Assembly (NCBI GenBank): GCA_916613615.1
Contig: OU744726.1
Location: 19,843,515 to 19,907,514, forward strand
Reading direction: 5' to 3'
DNA length: 64,000 nucleotides
Origin: Steromphala cineraria
Taxonomy: Eukaryota > Mollusca > Gastropoda > Trochida > Trochidae
Part shown: piece by piece, positions 27,101 to 37,479 of the stretch
Numbering within the stretch: position 1 is the first letter of the stretch
Layout: the number at the start of each line of letters is the position of its first letter
Notes under the pieces: model-generated
What the model was told of the DNA's origin: nothing
The model's database searches: none
The model's input: the letters and a program-made list of their open reading frames with translations, nothing else
Translations under genes and position numbers: made by a program

Positions 27101-30100
27101 ATGGATCTCCTTTTATAAAGTATTAATGTAGGGTATGGATCTCCTTTTATATAGTATTAATGTAGGGTATGGATCTTCTTTTATATAGTATTAATGTAGG
27201 GTATTGATCTCCTTTTATATAGTATTAATGTAGGGTATGGATCTCCTTTTATAAAGTATTAATGTAGGGTAGGGATCCCCAATTATATAGTATTAATGTA
27301 GGGTATGGATCTCCTTTTATATAGTATTAATGTAGGGTATGGATCTCCTTTTATATAGTATTAATGTACGGTATGGATCTCCTTTTATATAGTATTAATG
27401 TAGGGTATGGATCTCCTTTTATAAAGTATTAATGTAGGGTATGGATCTCCTTTTATATAGTATTAATGTAGGGTATTGATCTCCTTTTATATAGTATTAA
27501 TGTAGGGTATGGATCTCCTTTTATATAGTATTAATGTAGGGTATGGATCTCCTTTTATATAGTATTAATGTAGGGTATCGATCTTCTTTTATAAAGTATT
27601 AATGTAGGGTATGGATCTCCTTTTATATAGTATTAATGTAGGGTATGGATCTCCTTTTATATAGTATTAATGTAGGGTATGGATCTCCTTTTATATAGTA
27701 TTAATGTAGGGTATGGATCTCCTTTTATATAGTATTAATGTAGGGTATGGATCTCCTTTTATATAGTATTAATGTAGGGTAGGGATCTCCTTTTATATAA
27801 TATTAATGTAGGGTATGGATCTCCTTTTATATAGTATTAATGTAGGGTATGGATCTCCTTTTATATAGTATTAATGTAGGGTATGGATCTCCTTTTATAT
27901 AGTATTAATGTAGGGTATGGATCTCCTTTTATATAGTATTAATGTAGGGTATGGATCTCCTTTTATATAGTATTAATGTAGGGTATGGATCTCCTTTTAT
28001 ATAGTATTAATGTAGGGTATGGATCTCCTTTTATATAGTATTAATGTAGGGTATGGATCTCCTTTTATATAGTATTAATGTAGGGTATCGATCTCCTTTT
28101 ATATAGTATTAATGTAGGGTATCGATCTCCTTTTATATAGTATTAATGTAGGGTATGGATCTCCTTTTATATAGTATTAATGTAGGGTATGGATCTCCTT
28201 TTATATAGTATTAATGTAGGGTATGGATCTCCTTTTATATAGTATTAATGTAGGGTAGGGATCTCCTTTTATATAGTATTAATGTAGGGTATGGATCTCC
28301 TTTTATAAAGTATTAATGTAGGGTATGGATCTCCTTTTATATAGTATTAATGTAGGGTAGGGATCTCCTTTTATATAATATTAATGTAGGGTATGGATCT
28401 CCTTTTATATAGTATTAATGTAGGGTATGGATCTCCTTTTATATAGTATTAATGTAGGGTATGGATCTCCTTTTATAAAGTATTAATGTAGGGTATGGAT
28501 CTTCTTTTATAAAGTATTAATGTAGGGTATTGATCTCCTTTTATATAGTATTAATGTAGGGTATGGATCTCCTTTTATATAGTATTAATGTAGGGTAGGG
28601 ATCTCCTTTTATATAGTATTAATGTAGGGTATGGATCTCCTTTTATATAGTATTAATGTAGGGTATTGATCTCCTTTTATATAGTATTAATGTAGGGTAT
28701 GGATCTCCTTTTATATAGTATTAATGTAGGGTATCGATCTCCTTTTATATAGTATTAATGTAGGGTATGGATCTCCTTTTATATAGTATTAATGTAGGGT
28801 ATGGATCTCCTTTTATATAGTATTAATGTAGGGTATGAATCTCCTTTTATATAGTATTAATGTAGGGTATCGATCTCCTTTTATATAGTATTAATGTAGG
28901 GTATGGATCTCCTTTTATATAGTATTAATGTAGGGTAGGGATCTCCTTTTATAAAGTATTAATGTAGGGTATGGATCTCCTTTTATATAGTATTAATGTA
29001 GGGTATGGATCTCCTTTTATATAGTATTAATGTAGGGTATGGATCTTATTTTATATAGTATTAAGGTAGGGTCTATGAGTATATATGTCTTTCTAACGCT
29101 GTTTTAAGCGATATATGTCCCTGTGAATGAAGTGATGAACTGCATAATTTCAAGAGAATAATTGATACTACAGATGACAGTTCTATTAATTCAACTTAAG
29201 CAAATTATTTTTGAAATAACGTTACTTTAGTGAAAAAAACTATTATAATAAGGATTTTAAAATTTCATTTGAATATTCAGTTGAAATCTTTCTTTACGAA
29301 AGTTCTGGTAATACCAAGTGTAAAATTTCGGCAAGGAAGGCTTGATATTGATCCAAGCAATATGCTCGCTGTTCATCGGTAATATCTTCATGTTTCAAAT
29401 TTAGGAACCATCAAATCACATTTGAATGACTTGGTGGTGCTTATAACGTCGATGGTCTTGATCGAATATCAAAACCTATCGATTACCGGTTCAACATTCT
29501 TCTGTGTTCAGGCTTTTGAAGCAACCTTTCTCATCTTCTATGACATTCTCCTGCTTTGTTTCAGCACTGCCAGGCCGGTCTGAACTTCGCCAGTGAGGAC
29601 GAGGCTTTGGCCTTCAAAACTGCTGTTGAGCACAAACTGACAGAACGTCATCAGCGTCGTATACGTGAGTAGCGTGGAGGAGTGAATAACAATCTTAATA
29701 TCATGGGTGACTTTTGACTAAAGGCAAATATAGAGATATTTTGTCAATCATTCAATGTCACCAGTAACATAGACGCTAAATAAAACTGTTTTCCTTCTGG
29801 ATACCTATCCTTGAATCACTTTTCGACTACTTGGACCAAACAGCCACCCAAAAGAATCATTGAACTTTCAATAGAATATTAATTTCTAAATCGGACATGC
29901 ACAATCCGTAATGTCAAACAGGAGTTGCAAACTTGAAACCGCCATGGCGATAACACAACTCAGATTGACACTTCAGTAGTCTCTTCGGTGAGAACAATGG
30001 GCCCTAAACTATCTCCTATACTATGCATGTCCTCTGGTTTCGATCTTAACCTAAGTTGCTAACTAAGTACTATTGAGAATACTTCTCTTAAAATTTCAGA

Positions 30101-33100
30101 ACGCACCCAGAAGAGGAAGCACGCTCCCACAGTGAGGAGCCCCCAGCCCGCCAGCATCACCCCCTCATCCCGGCCCCCTCTGGGTAGGTACCTTATGTGC
30201 GATATGGGCCACCCATCTACATCAGCATAAATGAATCCGGAGAGCTCCTCGAAATATCCTGACATCTATCAGGTGTCTTTTTGTTATGCATATAATCAAC
30301 CATGCAACAAATTTGTTTGCATTCAACAGACCTCCGTCAAATAACTCTCAGGCATCTTGTCGCCTTGTGTGTAACCAACCAACAAAATGGTTTCCATTCT
30401 GCAAAACTCCTTCAAATATCCTGATATCTACCAGATCTCTTTTGATATGCATATATAACCAACCAACAAAATGGTTTCCATTCAGCAGACCTCCTTCAAA
30501 TATCCTGATTTCTTACAGTTGTACGTCTTGTCTTTATTTATATAACCAACCAACAAAACGGCTGGCATTCAGGAACAGCACTACTCGGATGACAAGTCCG
30601 TTAACTGGGAGTAACTTGCTTCAATGCCAATGCATAACGGTACTTCTCTGGCTGAAATACATGCTTAAGACAGGTATATATATGATCATGTCAGTGAAAC
30701 GAGTTCGAGGCATTTGACTATATAGGTATCAGGGAATTGTTGGAGCTCTGTGGATACAAGACACGTGAAGAAACTTCCATTGCAAGTCACATTCCGTTAG
30801 TTGCAATCATTGACATATTAAAACTTGCTGCATTGCGGAAAATTGTGTTCATTTAGTGACCAAATTCCAAAGAATAAACAGCTTTTGCTGGGTTGTTTTG
30901 GTGTTTAGCGATGGACTGAGTTTTGCGAGTAACTGAAAAGGTAATTCAATATGATTTAACAAAACATTTTTATAATAAGAATTATTTGACGATGATTTCA
31001 TTTCATTTTTTAATGAATGGTATATGTCACTAGCTGCAACCCCCGTCAACACGATTGTTGAAGAGAAATCAAAGAAGCGAGCCAATAAAAGCAAGAAAGG
31101 AAAATCTTCAGTTACGAAGGCGGATATTGGAGCACCGTTAGACTTCAGGTACCCACCGTTATATGTTGTATTTTCGCACACTTTATATAGAAAACAAGAA
31201 CATCAACATTCCACGCCAAATACAAATAAGTTTTCAGTAAAGCTCCCAACATTTTCCTGCAATGGCCATAACTCTGTAACTTATAATTGCATAACTATCA
31301 ATTTCGAACTCTATCAAGGTATTGATACCCTACAGTCTTTATGTTTCGTTCCTTTCCATTCGTAGAAAGAGTAACTATAAGTTGGTTAGACTTCTGTATT
31401 TCGATTTACACATCGTGTATTACATCCGTTTGGAATTTTATTCAACACAAATTACTCAAATATTTCAGACATGTCAGCCATGTTGGATGGGACCCTGACA
31501 AAGGCTTTGATGTGAGTAGAGTATTAGTGTACCCTTACTGACAATCTACTTTTTTCAACAGCTTTTTTTATATTAGATGAAGCAGTATGGCCTAAATAAA
31601 ACAAAAGTTTTGATTTAAGATATTTTAGATTGAGCTTCATACCATCCCAGTCAATTCTTGAAACAATAAATAAAGTGAAAATCTAAGGAAAACACAACAA
31701 TATTATAGCCACAAAATAGGTAAAAATGAATCTTTAAATTTGGTATTCCTCATCCACCTTTCCCCCAGATGGACAACCTGGACGGTGACATGAAGTCGCT
31801 GTTCCAGTCGGTGGGCATCAAACCAGAGGACAACGTGGACAAAGACACCATCGAGTTTATCTACGACTTCGTTGACAGGAATGGTGGGATCGAGGCAGTC
31901 AGGAAGGAAATGGCGGGGCGACCCCCCGCACCCCTACCCCATGAAAAACAAGCAGGTAGCTATTGAGCCAAACATAGAACCAATTGCTGTAAATAGCTCA
32001 AGAACTGTCAGTTCAACTGATAAAATATTGCCAATGACCATGGCATCCTTACTCATAGCAGAACCAAACCAATTCAGTGGCTCAGCTCATATGGTATCTG
32101 ACATTATACATACGTCTCAAAGGACATTTCATTCCATTTCAAACGTCGCTATTCTGTGAATAAAGAAGGTGCATTTCCATAAAATATTAAAGTTTATTAC
32201 CCTACAACTCCTTGATTGCCGCTCAAACAGTTTCAGTAGCTTTATAGTAGCTTTTAGTTCTACGGGTACTGGGGGGAATAAGTTAAGACTATATTGTACT
32301 TTTAAGACTGATTTTACTGTAGCTCACTACGTAGAACATCCCATCCCCAGGTCGCACAGAAGAGCACTGGCTCAGTTTAGTTGTGGAGTTGCCCCTATTA
32401 GAATTGAGACTGGCCGGTATGATGGCACTATTTTAAATGAAAGAGTGTGTCTATATTGTAAAGATGTGACTGAAGATGAGTATCATGTTTTATTGAAATG
32501 TCCATTGTATGAGTGTGAAAGATCTATTTTAATGAGAAAATGTCACGCGGAATGTGAGGATTTTATCAATTATACAAATGACCAAAAGTTAAGATTTTTG
32601 TTCTCCAGCCCTAATGTATGTTTTATTGCGGCCAAAACCTGCCATTTTATTCTTTCTATACGCAAATCTTATGTATATACATCCTAATTTTAATTATTTA
32701 TTCTTATAATTTAAATTTTTGTAACTTGTAATTTCGTTTATCCATGTATATACTATATGGCATGAACAAAATTGTGCATTTGTTTCCGTTGATAAGTTGG
32801 ATAATTAAAAACCACATAATATATCTCACTATATTGCAGCTCCTGCTCGCGTATCAAGCAGACCCCAGCCACCTCTCCCTCGATCTAACGCCCCACCCCC
32901 GCCGGGTCGTCGACAGCTGCCCCCGCCCCCTCCCTCCCAGAAAGGAAGAGCCCCTCCCCCTCCCATCCCAGCGGGCACTCGAGCTCTACCACCCACCCCT
33001 GACCAGTTTCCTCAGTCACCATCCCGTAGACCCCAGCCTCCACCCCCAACGTCTCAACCATCATACCCTCAACCCCCACCCTCAGCGCCAAAGCCCCCAA

Positions 33101-34167
33101 TCCAGGCTTTCGGAGGACCACCCCCTCCCCCACCTCCAGGAGGCGGTCCCCCTCCCCCACCACCACCGCCTCCCCCTCCCCCACCTATGGATGACGAGGA
33201 GGCGTTTGATGAAGAAAGGGGCGGGCTATTGAAACAAATACATCAGGGAATGGCTCTCAGGAAGACGGCATCCTTTAAGAATACCGGAAACAAGTCTTCT
33301 GGTGGTTCTGATGCGCGAGGCAATCTGATGAAGGCCATTCAAGGGGGAGCAAATCTGAAGCGGGTTGGTCTGCATTACTTATTTTTTCACACAGTTATCT
33401 TTAGACTAAATTTTAGTATCTAAAATGAAATTATAATCAAAATGCAACGTTTTATTTTTAAAAGAGAAAGAAGCTATTCATTTTCAACTGTAGTGATCTA
33501 GACTTGCTACAACAATATAGACTTGCGTGGGTCTTTAAAGATAATTTTTTTTAGGGGGGTGTTAGACAAACTAAGTTATCTTACATTTTGATAAATAAAA
33601 AAACCATTTAATTTGATTTTAGATCAATTTATCAAGTATTCACACAATTTCAGTTTTAAATGCATAATTTAATTTCAAAGTTATTTTGAAAATAAAATTT
33701 ATTCTTCGTTTTTGTCTATATCGGTGTCTTATTATTTAGAAAAACCGAACATTTTTCAAACTTCCTTTAATTGAGAATCCCTCATAAGACTTCGCAGAAA
33801 GTCAAACATCATTAATAATGCTGATGTGCCCGCCAGGTTGAGCAGCCGGCTGAAAAACCTGTTGAGGAGGATGGGGGGTTGGTTGGGGCGCTCGCTCTCG
33901 CTCTTAACAAGAGACAGAAGATCATACAGGGCTCAGGTATTTCTTTCTGTGGTTTGTTGTCTTGCTGTTAACATGTCATACAATCTCTCTATAGATGTGT
34001 AAATGAATCTTAAAAAAACGTTTCCCCCACTTTTTTGTTAGACTTAATTGAGGGATCCCTTTCAAACCTTGAATAGACTTTCTGCACCTATCGTATTCTA
34101 TATTATATTTTCAGATGAAGAAGATGATGACGATGATGATGATTTTGATGACGACGAATGGGACTAA
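12149..34167 (+). CDS. WASL: WASP/N-WASP family actin nucleation-promoting factor, complete
   Basis: Eleven exons join in frame: 12149-12247, 16484-16624, 23153-23239, 29565-29664, 30100-30183, 31034-31148, 31469-31511, 31769-31955, 32840-33363, 33837-33936, 34115-34167 (TAA). They give 510 aa; human N-WASP has 505. EVH1/WH1 spans about residues 15-140 (NNDLFRLLG, VVQLYLAESPDKGRWTKRCC, HCQAGLNFAS). A lysine-rich basic stretch lies at 182-194. CRIB/GBD runs from about 199 to 280 (KADIGAPLDF, HVSHVGWDPDKGFD, IYDFVDRNGGIEAV). A Pro-rich region covers 286-401. Two WH2 motifs follow (GLLKQIHQGMALRK, NLMKAIQGGANLKRVE), then the central helix (LVGALALALNKRQKI) and an acidic tail ending in DEWD with Trp509. 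Family role: autoinhibited scaffold opened by Cdc42 and PIP2 that activates Arp2/3. The start codon has A at -3. The first residue of exon 3 could shift by one codon (AG/AAG). Intron 2 hosts another gene and intron 3 a satellite-filled element. Confidence 0.96.
12268..12500. mobile_element. MITE with TTAA ends, family 1
   Basis: A 233-bp unit with terminal inverted repeats TTAAAGGGACAGTC(C/A)TATCGG, 20 of 21 matching. It is bounded by TTAA at both ends, as in piggyBac-type and other TTAA-targeting DNA transposons. It begins 20 bp after the N-WASP exon 1 donor. No coding capacity. Confidence 0.85.
13677..14041 (+). mobile_element. MITE with TTAA ends, family 2 copy 1
   Basis: A 365-bp unit whose ends read TTAAAGGGGCAGTAGCACGT and its complement. 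The interior includes 'aatgaattaaaggtgttca' and 'aagatggccgccaat'. Related copies occur at 21026, 40207 and 42208. It lies in N-WASP intron 1. Confidence 0.87.
14891..15306 (+). repeat. CCGT-rich dispersed repeat with 150-bp direct duplication
   Basis: It starts 'agctcacctttacaaagtaa', followed by 'gtgagcttatgtcgtggcg' and (CCGT)n. A block containing 'aaaaagactactcctcc', 'aatccagatatcattctg' and 'aagatggccgccatggcagc' occurs twice in tandem, at about 15002-15150 and 15161-15304. The 132-residue open frame that runs into it is not supported as a gene. Confidence 0.7.
15581..16145 (+). repeat. Diverged direct repeat pair in N-WASP intron 1
   Basis: Positions 15581-15690 and 16058-16145 both read tctccc...tttaaataccacacataaggg...agttcag...actatgct...aatacaca, 477 bp apart. 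This is probably an internal duplication of the same dispersed element that begins at 14891. No coding potential. Confidence 0.6.
18197..18340 (+). promoter_or_regulatory. Compact core promoter of the nested gene
   Basis: A full CRE palindrome TGACGTCA lies at 18213-18220, with half-variants TGACGTAA at 18197-18204 and TGACGTCC at 18286-18293. A TATA box, TATAAA, is at 18306-18311. The initiator match TCATTCT (consensus YYANWYY) is at 18333-18339, with its A 29 nt from the TATA T. The predicted leader to the ATG is only about 15 nt. These elements sit in the right order and spacing for a CREB/ATF-responsive RNA polymerase II promoter. Activity is inference. Confidence 0.65.
18350..20439 (+). 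CDS. Nested three-exon gene of unknown function in N-WASP intron 2
   Basis: Exons 18350-18467, 18924-19008 and 20178-20439 join in frame through GTAAG/GTAAGT donors and CAG acceptors, giving 154 aa. The ATG sits in a strong context (AAAAACCATGG). It follows its own TATA box and initiator. The N-terminus is basic and probably helical (YVEGMIRYTRATAERIRQKK). The middle holds LKTLFNLWDSLPFIDADEKP, and the C-terminus is basic (FSLRKLFSRVARSIHRSVIK). I see no signal peptide, membrane segment, cysteine pattern or known domain, and I do not recognise the family. It lies on the same strand as N-WASP, between two EVH1 exons, so it cannot be in frame with that product. A MITE sits 37 bp before exon 3. 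Alternative: a retained old gene fragment, but the intact frame and promoter argue against that. Confidence 0.72.
19327..19486. repeat. Hairpin (foldback) element in nested-gene intron 2
   Basis: The left arm (aattgacttcaaaatgtata...ggaggtata...aaaaaccgctgtg) pairs with the right arm (cacagcggtttttaa...tatacctc...acattttaaagtcaatt) around a short loop near 19405. The arms are imperfect. It resembles a small foldback MITE with no coding capacity. Confidence 0.75.
19731..20140. mobile_element. Mutator-like MITE with 9-bp target duplication
   Basis: A 410-bp unit with terminal inverted repeats beginning CATCCTGCTACATCAGCGTA, extending about 90 bp with mismatches. A perfect 9-bp direct repeat AAATCATAT flanks it at 19722-19730 and 20141-20149. 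A 9-bp duplication is typical of Mutator-like elements. It ends 37 bp before the exon 3 start of the nested gene, close to the branch-point zone. The 72-residue open frame at 19710 is incidental. Confidence 0.82.
21026..21821 (+). mobile_element. MITE family 2 copy 2, interrupted
   Basis: The ends 'ggtgcagtagcacg' and 'cgtgctactgcacccttaa' and the interior 'aaatgaattaaaggtgttca' match the family at 13677. TTAA survives only on the right. A pogo/Tigger-type element is inserted at 21154-21583. Confidence 0.8.
21154..21583. mobile_element. Tigger/pogo-type MITE nested in MITE family 2
   Basis: A 430-bp unit with ends CAGTCAGGCCTCGATAATCC and complement (one mismatch), plus inner copies of 'gataatccgaa'. 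TA dinucleotides flank both sides, the usual Tc1/mariner-pogo target duplication. The terminal sequence resembles Tigger ends. No transposase remains. Confidence 0.85.
23356..29123. mobile_element. TIR-bounded element filled with minisatellite, N-WASP intron 3
   Basis: The left end CAGGGACATGTATCGCTTAA and the right end in complement CAGGGACATATATCGCTTAA continue as inverted repeats for about 59 bp with few mismatches, to GACCCTACC. Flanking octamers TGAAGCAA (23348-23355) and TGAATGAA (29124-29131) match at 6 of 8. The CAGGG terminus plus a likely 8-bp duplication suggests a non-autonomous hAT-type unit (inference). The interior is almost entirely a 34-bp tandem array. No open reading frame. 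Confidence 0.75.
23429..29072 (+). repeat. 34-bp minisatellite, about 165 copies
   Basis: The monomer (TATGGATCTCCTTTTATATA then GTATTAATGTAGGG) repeats with a strict 34-bp period over 5.6 kb. Variants include CGATC, TTGATC, AGGGATC, ATAAAG, ATACTA and a rare GATCCCCAATT form. The rare form starts its CCCC at 23911, 24353, 25407 and 27277; the spacings are 442, 1054 and 1870 bp, all multiples of 34. Blocks of monomers have therefore been duplicated. At the left edge an inverted partial monomer (ccctagtacaatatag) faces the array. Confidence 0.97.
30216..30580 (+). repeat. Degenerate ~90-bp tandem repeat in N-WASP intron 5
   Basis: About four diverged units share 'aaccaaccaacaaaatgg', 'ttccattcagcagacctcc' and 'tcaaatatcctga'. 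The 143-residue open frame across it is repeat-derived. Confidence 0.6.
32205..32780 (+). mobile_element. 5'-truncated LINE, C-terminal tail of the ORF2 protein
   Basis: An open frame ending at 32687 carries GGNKLRLYCTFKTDF, PRSHRRALAQFSCGVAPIRI and CLYCKDVTEDEYHVLLKC. This is the C-terminal zinc-knuckle tail found after the reverse transcriptase in many animal non-LTR retrotransposons. The RT and endonuclease domains are absent, as expected for 5' truncation. The region after the stop ends near 'tatggcatgaacaaaattg'. It lies in N-WASP intron 8, same orientation. The 172-residue ORF is not a host gene; its first ~20 residues may be flank. Confidence 0.8.
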
Positions 34168-34309
34168 ACAAACCAAATACAAACTATACCTCATTTCGTT
34201 TAACCTTCATTAATTTTAATTTTCATTGCTTCAAAAGGTCAGAACCCTTAAGAGAGCATCGTTCACGCATAAACATCAAGATATGTAGCCTTATATCATT
34301 AAATATCAG

Positions 34310-34315
34310 AATAAA
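34310..34315 (+). promoter_or_regulatory. Likely N-WASP poly(A) signal
   Basis: AATAAA lies 143 nt after the N-WASP stop, the nearest canonical hexamer. Others lie further out, for example near 34955. Confidence 0.5.
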
Positions 34316-36049
34316 AATGCTTTGCGTTTGTACTCTTTGGAAGTCAAAATGCAGACATAAATTCATTGAAGTCAAAGATGAACTAACCTCGCCGCGTATC
34401 TAAACTGAGTATTGCTCCTTAGGGGTCATGTAGGGGGGCCGTGTTTATGACCTTTCACCTTTTGCTGCAGTGCAAAGGTCACCTAGCACGACCGTTGCTC
34501 ATGTCAGAAGCGCAAAGAGATACGAGTGACCGATTCGAACTGATTTCAATGCATCTTGTATCACTCATTCTCAATGAAACTGCACAACTGAATATGTTTT
34601 TGACAAAAATCGAAAGTCAATATTAAAGTTTTTAATTGATGTTGTTTGAACTTCTTGTAATCATAGATTGTCACTATGAAGTTTCATCAAATAATGACAA
34701 CCAGATTTATTGTTATCGCTGTCCCAACATGACGTGTCAATGTCTCAGCGATTAAACGTAATGCTATTTCTAACGGACCTTGAAACCATATCAATCAACC
34801 TCATTCTACCAAACTGTTCGAATGACATTAATTTCGATTAGATTAAAACAGGTAACACTGTAGCTATCAAGTTAAAAAGTTTTAGTGTTAAAACAATCAT
34901 ATATTTTGACAAATGTAAATGTTACACTATGTTAAGGAGAGATGGGACGAACAAATAAAATATTTTAGAATTTGTTCATATTTTCAAAATAGCAAGTGTA
35001 TAATATCCTTTCTTTACAAATGTAATAAAAGTTTGGGGTCATTGAACGATTATTTTAGTTATTGGCGTTAATGATATTACTGCTGTCAGAAAATAAATAA
35101 AAGTCCGCGCTTCCTATGAATAAAGAGCCTATGAAATAAAACACATTTCAAATACTTAAAGGGGTGTCTAGGGAACATATATTTTGAATAATAGCGAAAA
35201 AAATAATTAATTAGGCAGTTTATAAAGAAAAACGGCATATTTATCATCGTTTTTCGCGTACTAACAGGATTTTAAAGTGATGCACATATTTTAGATATTG
35301 CTAACAATTACATATGATGTGCTCATTTGAATAACAAAACAAATGCAATAATGATACTAGGGGGTCAGCGAACATACAAAAACGTATAAACCTGACGTCA
35401 CGGCACTTTTGATCATTTAAAGTACAACTTTGACGGCCTATCATTTTATCATTAACAACAGCAATCTACCTTACTATGACAGCGGAGCGAAAATTAACTA
35501 TCACTTGATTATATGAGGCAATATGAATTTGCAACAAATATAAGGCATACATGTTATTTCAATAACAAACAACATAATAAATTTACCACGAATATAAATG
35601 TCGATGACGCCATACGGCATGTCGTAAAACGACCGTTAGAAAGGCGTTGCGTAATATTAAAGAGATTTGGCTCAGTGTACGTATAAGCCATTATTTCAGT
35701 AAATGTAATGAATATAGTTTCGGATAAATTGATAACAATACCATGTTGTCGAAAATTGTTACCGTAAGTGAGTACGATTTCCGGGTCCCATCTCTCTTAT
35801 AATTAATATATTTATCAATTCTCATCAATATTTATCAAGATTAAGTCATTGATACACCTACTGTTCGTCGAAATCCGTTGGTTCCGGCAGTGACCCCTGG
35901 CGGAAAAAATTGCACCACAATCCATTAAATTGAATTTCTGTATCAAATGACAACGCTTCTCGCATGGAAAGGGTGGTTCATATAACAATGCTTTTGCCAT
36001 GATTCAGTAGCCAAAGAGATGATTTAAGAACAGCGTCGCTGATTGCACA
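34316..36049. other. Intergenic, no gene seen
   Basis: AT-rich, stop-dense sequence. A TGACGTCA palindrome occurs near 35394 but no exon or TATA box follows in proper order. Short open frames at 34441 and 35815 show no family features. Confidence 0.5.
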
Positions 36050-37145
36050 ACTAACTATGATTGCCTCCAATCAGGCATCTCCCACTCTATCCCACACAGT
36101 CGGCGTAATAGAAAAGAGGCAAAATCTATCATGACTTTATCTGCCTCTGTCAACGTTACAAGCAATTTCACATTTTCATGAATTCGAATTTCGAATTTCA
36201 TGAATGTTTCTCTGTCTCTGCAGTCGGTGCCACAACCCAAAATGGCTTTAGTTTTCTGAATGTTGATAAGAAAACACCGTGTCCGGGATGCTCACTTGTA
36301 TACTTCATGTGAAGGTTCTTCACGCTATCAAGCAACACTCGTTTCTGTTTCTTGATTTTCCTCTGTGTAACAGTTTTTTTTCCTGTCGTCATTCTTCTGT
36401 TACCATCTCTTATGAAGAAGTGTCGCATTTCTCCAGTGTTGACAGTTTCAGCCTGTACCGTTTCATGTCTTCGACTGAGGACCTGGCACTTTTTGTTGTT
36501 TTGAGACGTAACTGTTTCTCATTTAGATAATTCTTTTGTTGCTGCAAGAACAAGGAGGTACTTTCTAAGTATCCTTCCAGAAATGATTCTACTCAATATC
36601 TACTATACTTTTTGTTGCTACATTCAATTTTATTTTCAGTTCGGCAACAATACCATAGTTAAACAACAGGTTCCTGATTGCTGTTATAAGGAGTTTTTCC
36701 TTGCCAATAAGAGCCTGAACCTTCTTTCTTGGACTGATATTGTCAGTGTGTACATTTCCACTAGTAGATTTAGAATGAGACAGTCTGTTTAGTCGTTTCC
36801 TGTACTTCACTGTCAACTTTTTTTGCCTATCTAACTGAATTCTTATAGAATTCAGGAGTCTATAAGCTTTAGCACCGTCCTTTCGATCTTTTGGCCTTCC
36901 TCTGTTGCGCCTCTTATCATTTTCTGAATTACTTTCAATTCCAGGGGATGTTGGGGGTGAATTCATGGTTAAGAAATCTTCCATTCCTTTCTTTAAGACT
37001 TGTCTTTCTTTGTGTAGAAGGTAGGATTTTCTTCATTGTCTCCTTTTGTTTTCTCTTTCTGAAAGTGTCATATCTTCTACACTTTTCACTTTTTTCTGTT
37101 GTTTTCTATCATGCCAGCTTTGTCGTTCCTTCGCCGCCCCTAGCC
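36050..37145 (-). pseudogene. Decayed multi-copy (transposon-type) coding remnant
   Basis: Reading right to left, three frames carry protein-like segments in the right order. The first is a basic Lys/Arg/Gln-rich stretch (KERQSWHDRKQQKKVKS, 37140-36990). The second is an intact 131-residue stretch (36984-36589) with RRNRGRPKDRKDGAKAYRLL and a coiled-coil-like LNSIRIQLDRQ. The third is QKRVLLDSVKNLHMKYTSEH...FRKLKPFWVV (36428-36198). After a frameshift it continues RDRETF...IHENVKLL (to 36055). The order 'LxDSxxNLHxK...FxxLxPFWV...DRETxxCxxHEN' matches, from memory, a family of uncharacterised multi-copy invertebrate proteins that looks transposon-derived. Frameshifts and a stop make this copy non-functional. 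The exact superfamily is not known to me. Confidence 0.6.
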
Positions 37146-37479
37146 ATGCCACACAAGATGTTGCTACAAGTGTAGCGCATCTTAAGAATGCAGCAAGTTG
37201 TGAAACTTCTGACGAATAACAGCTACAGCAATAACAGCTACAGCGGAGGTATTAAAATCGAATTCGCCACATTCAAAAGAGGTTTGTCGACCCCCACTAC
37301 ATGTGGCAAAAGTTGATCTTTTAAAGCTTTGCAGCGGCATTTGCCAAACATGCCTTGGTGAGATGTGAGAGAAAAATTTCAAAATATTAAAGAACAAGAA
37401 AGAATGAAGTTAAAAAAATAATTGTGAAAAAGTCATAGACTTGAAACTAAACATCTATATTTACCAAGCATGTCTTTAC

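Noticed and set aside
23429..29072. CRISPR-like array of short repeats
   Set aside because: Monomers are directly adjacent with a 34-bp period and no unique spacers, in a eukaryotic intron. It is a minisatellite.
32885..33184. 99-residue minus-strand open frame
   Set aside because: It is the complement of the N-WASP Pro-rich exon (CCC/CCT codons read as Gly/Arg/Glu-type codons).
35394..35401. TGACGTCA as promoter of another gene
   Set aside because: No TATA/initiator arrangement and no exon nearby, unlike the site at 18213.
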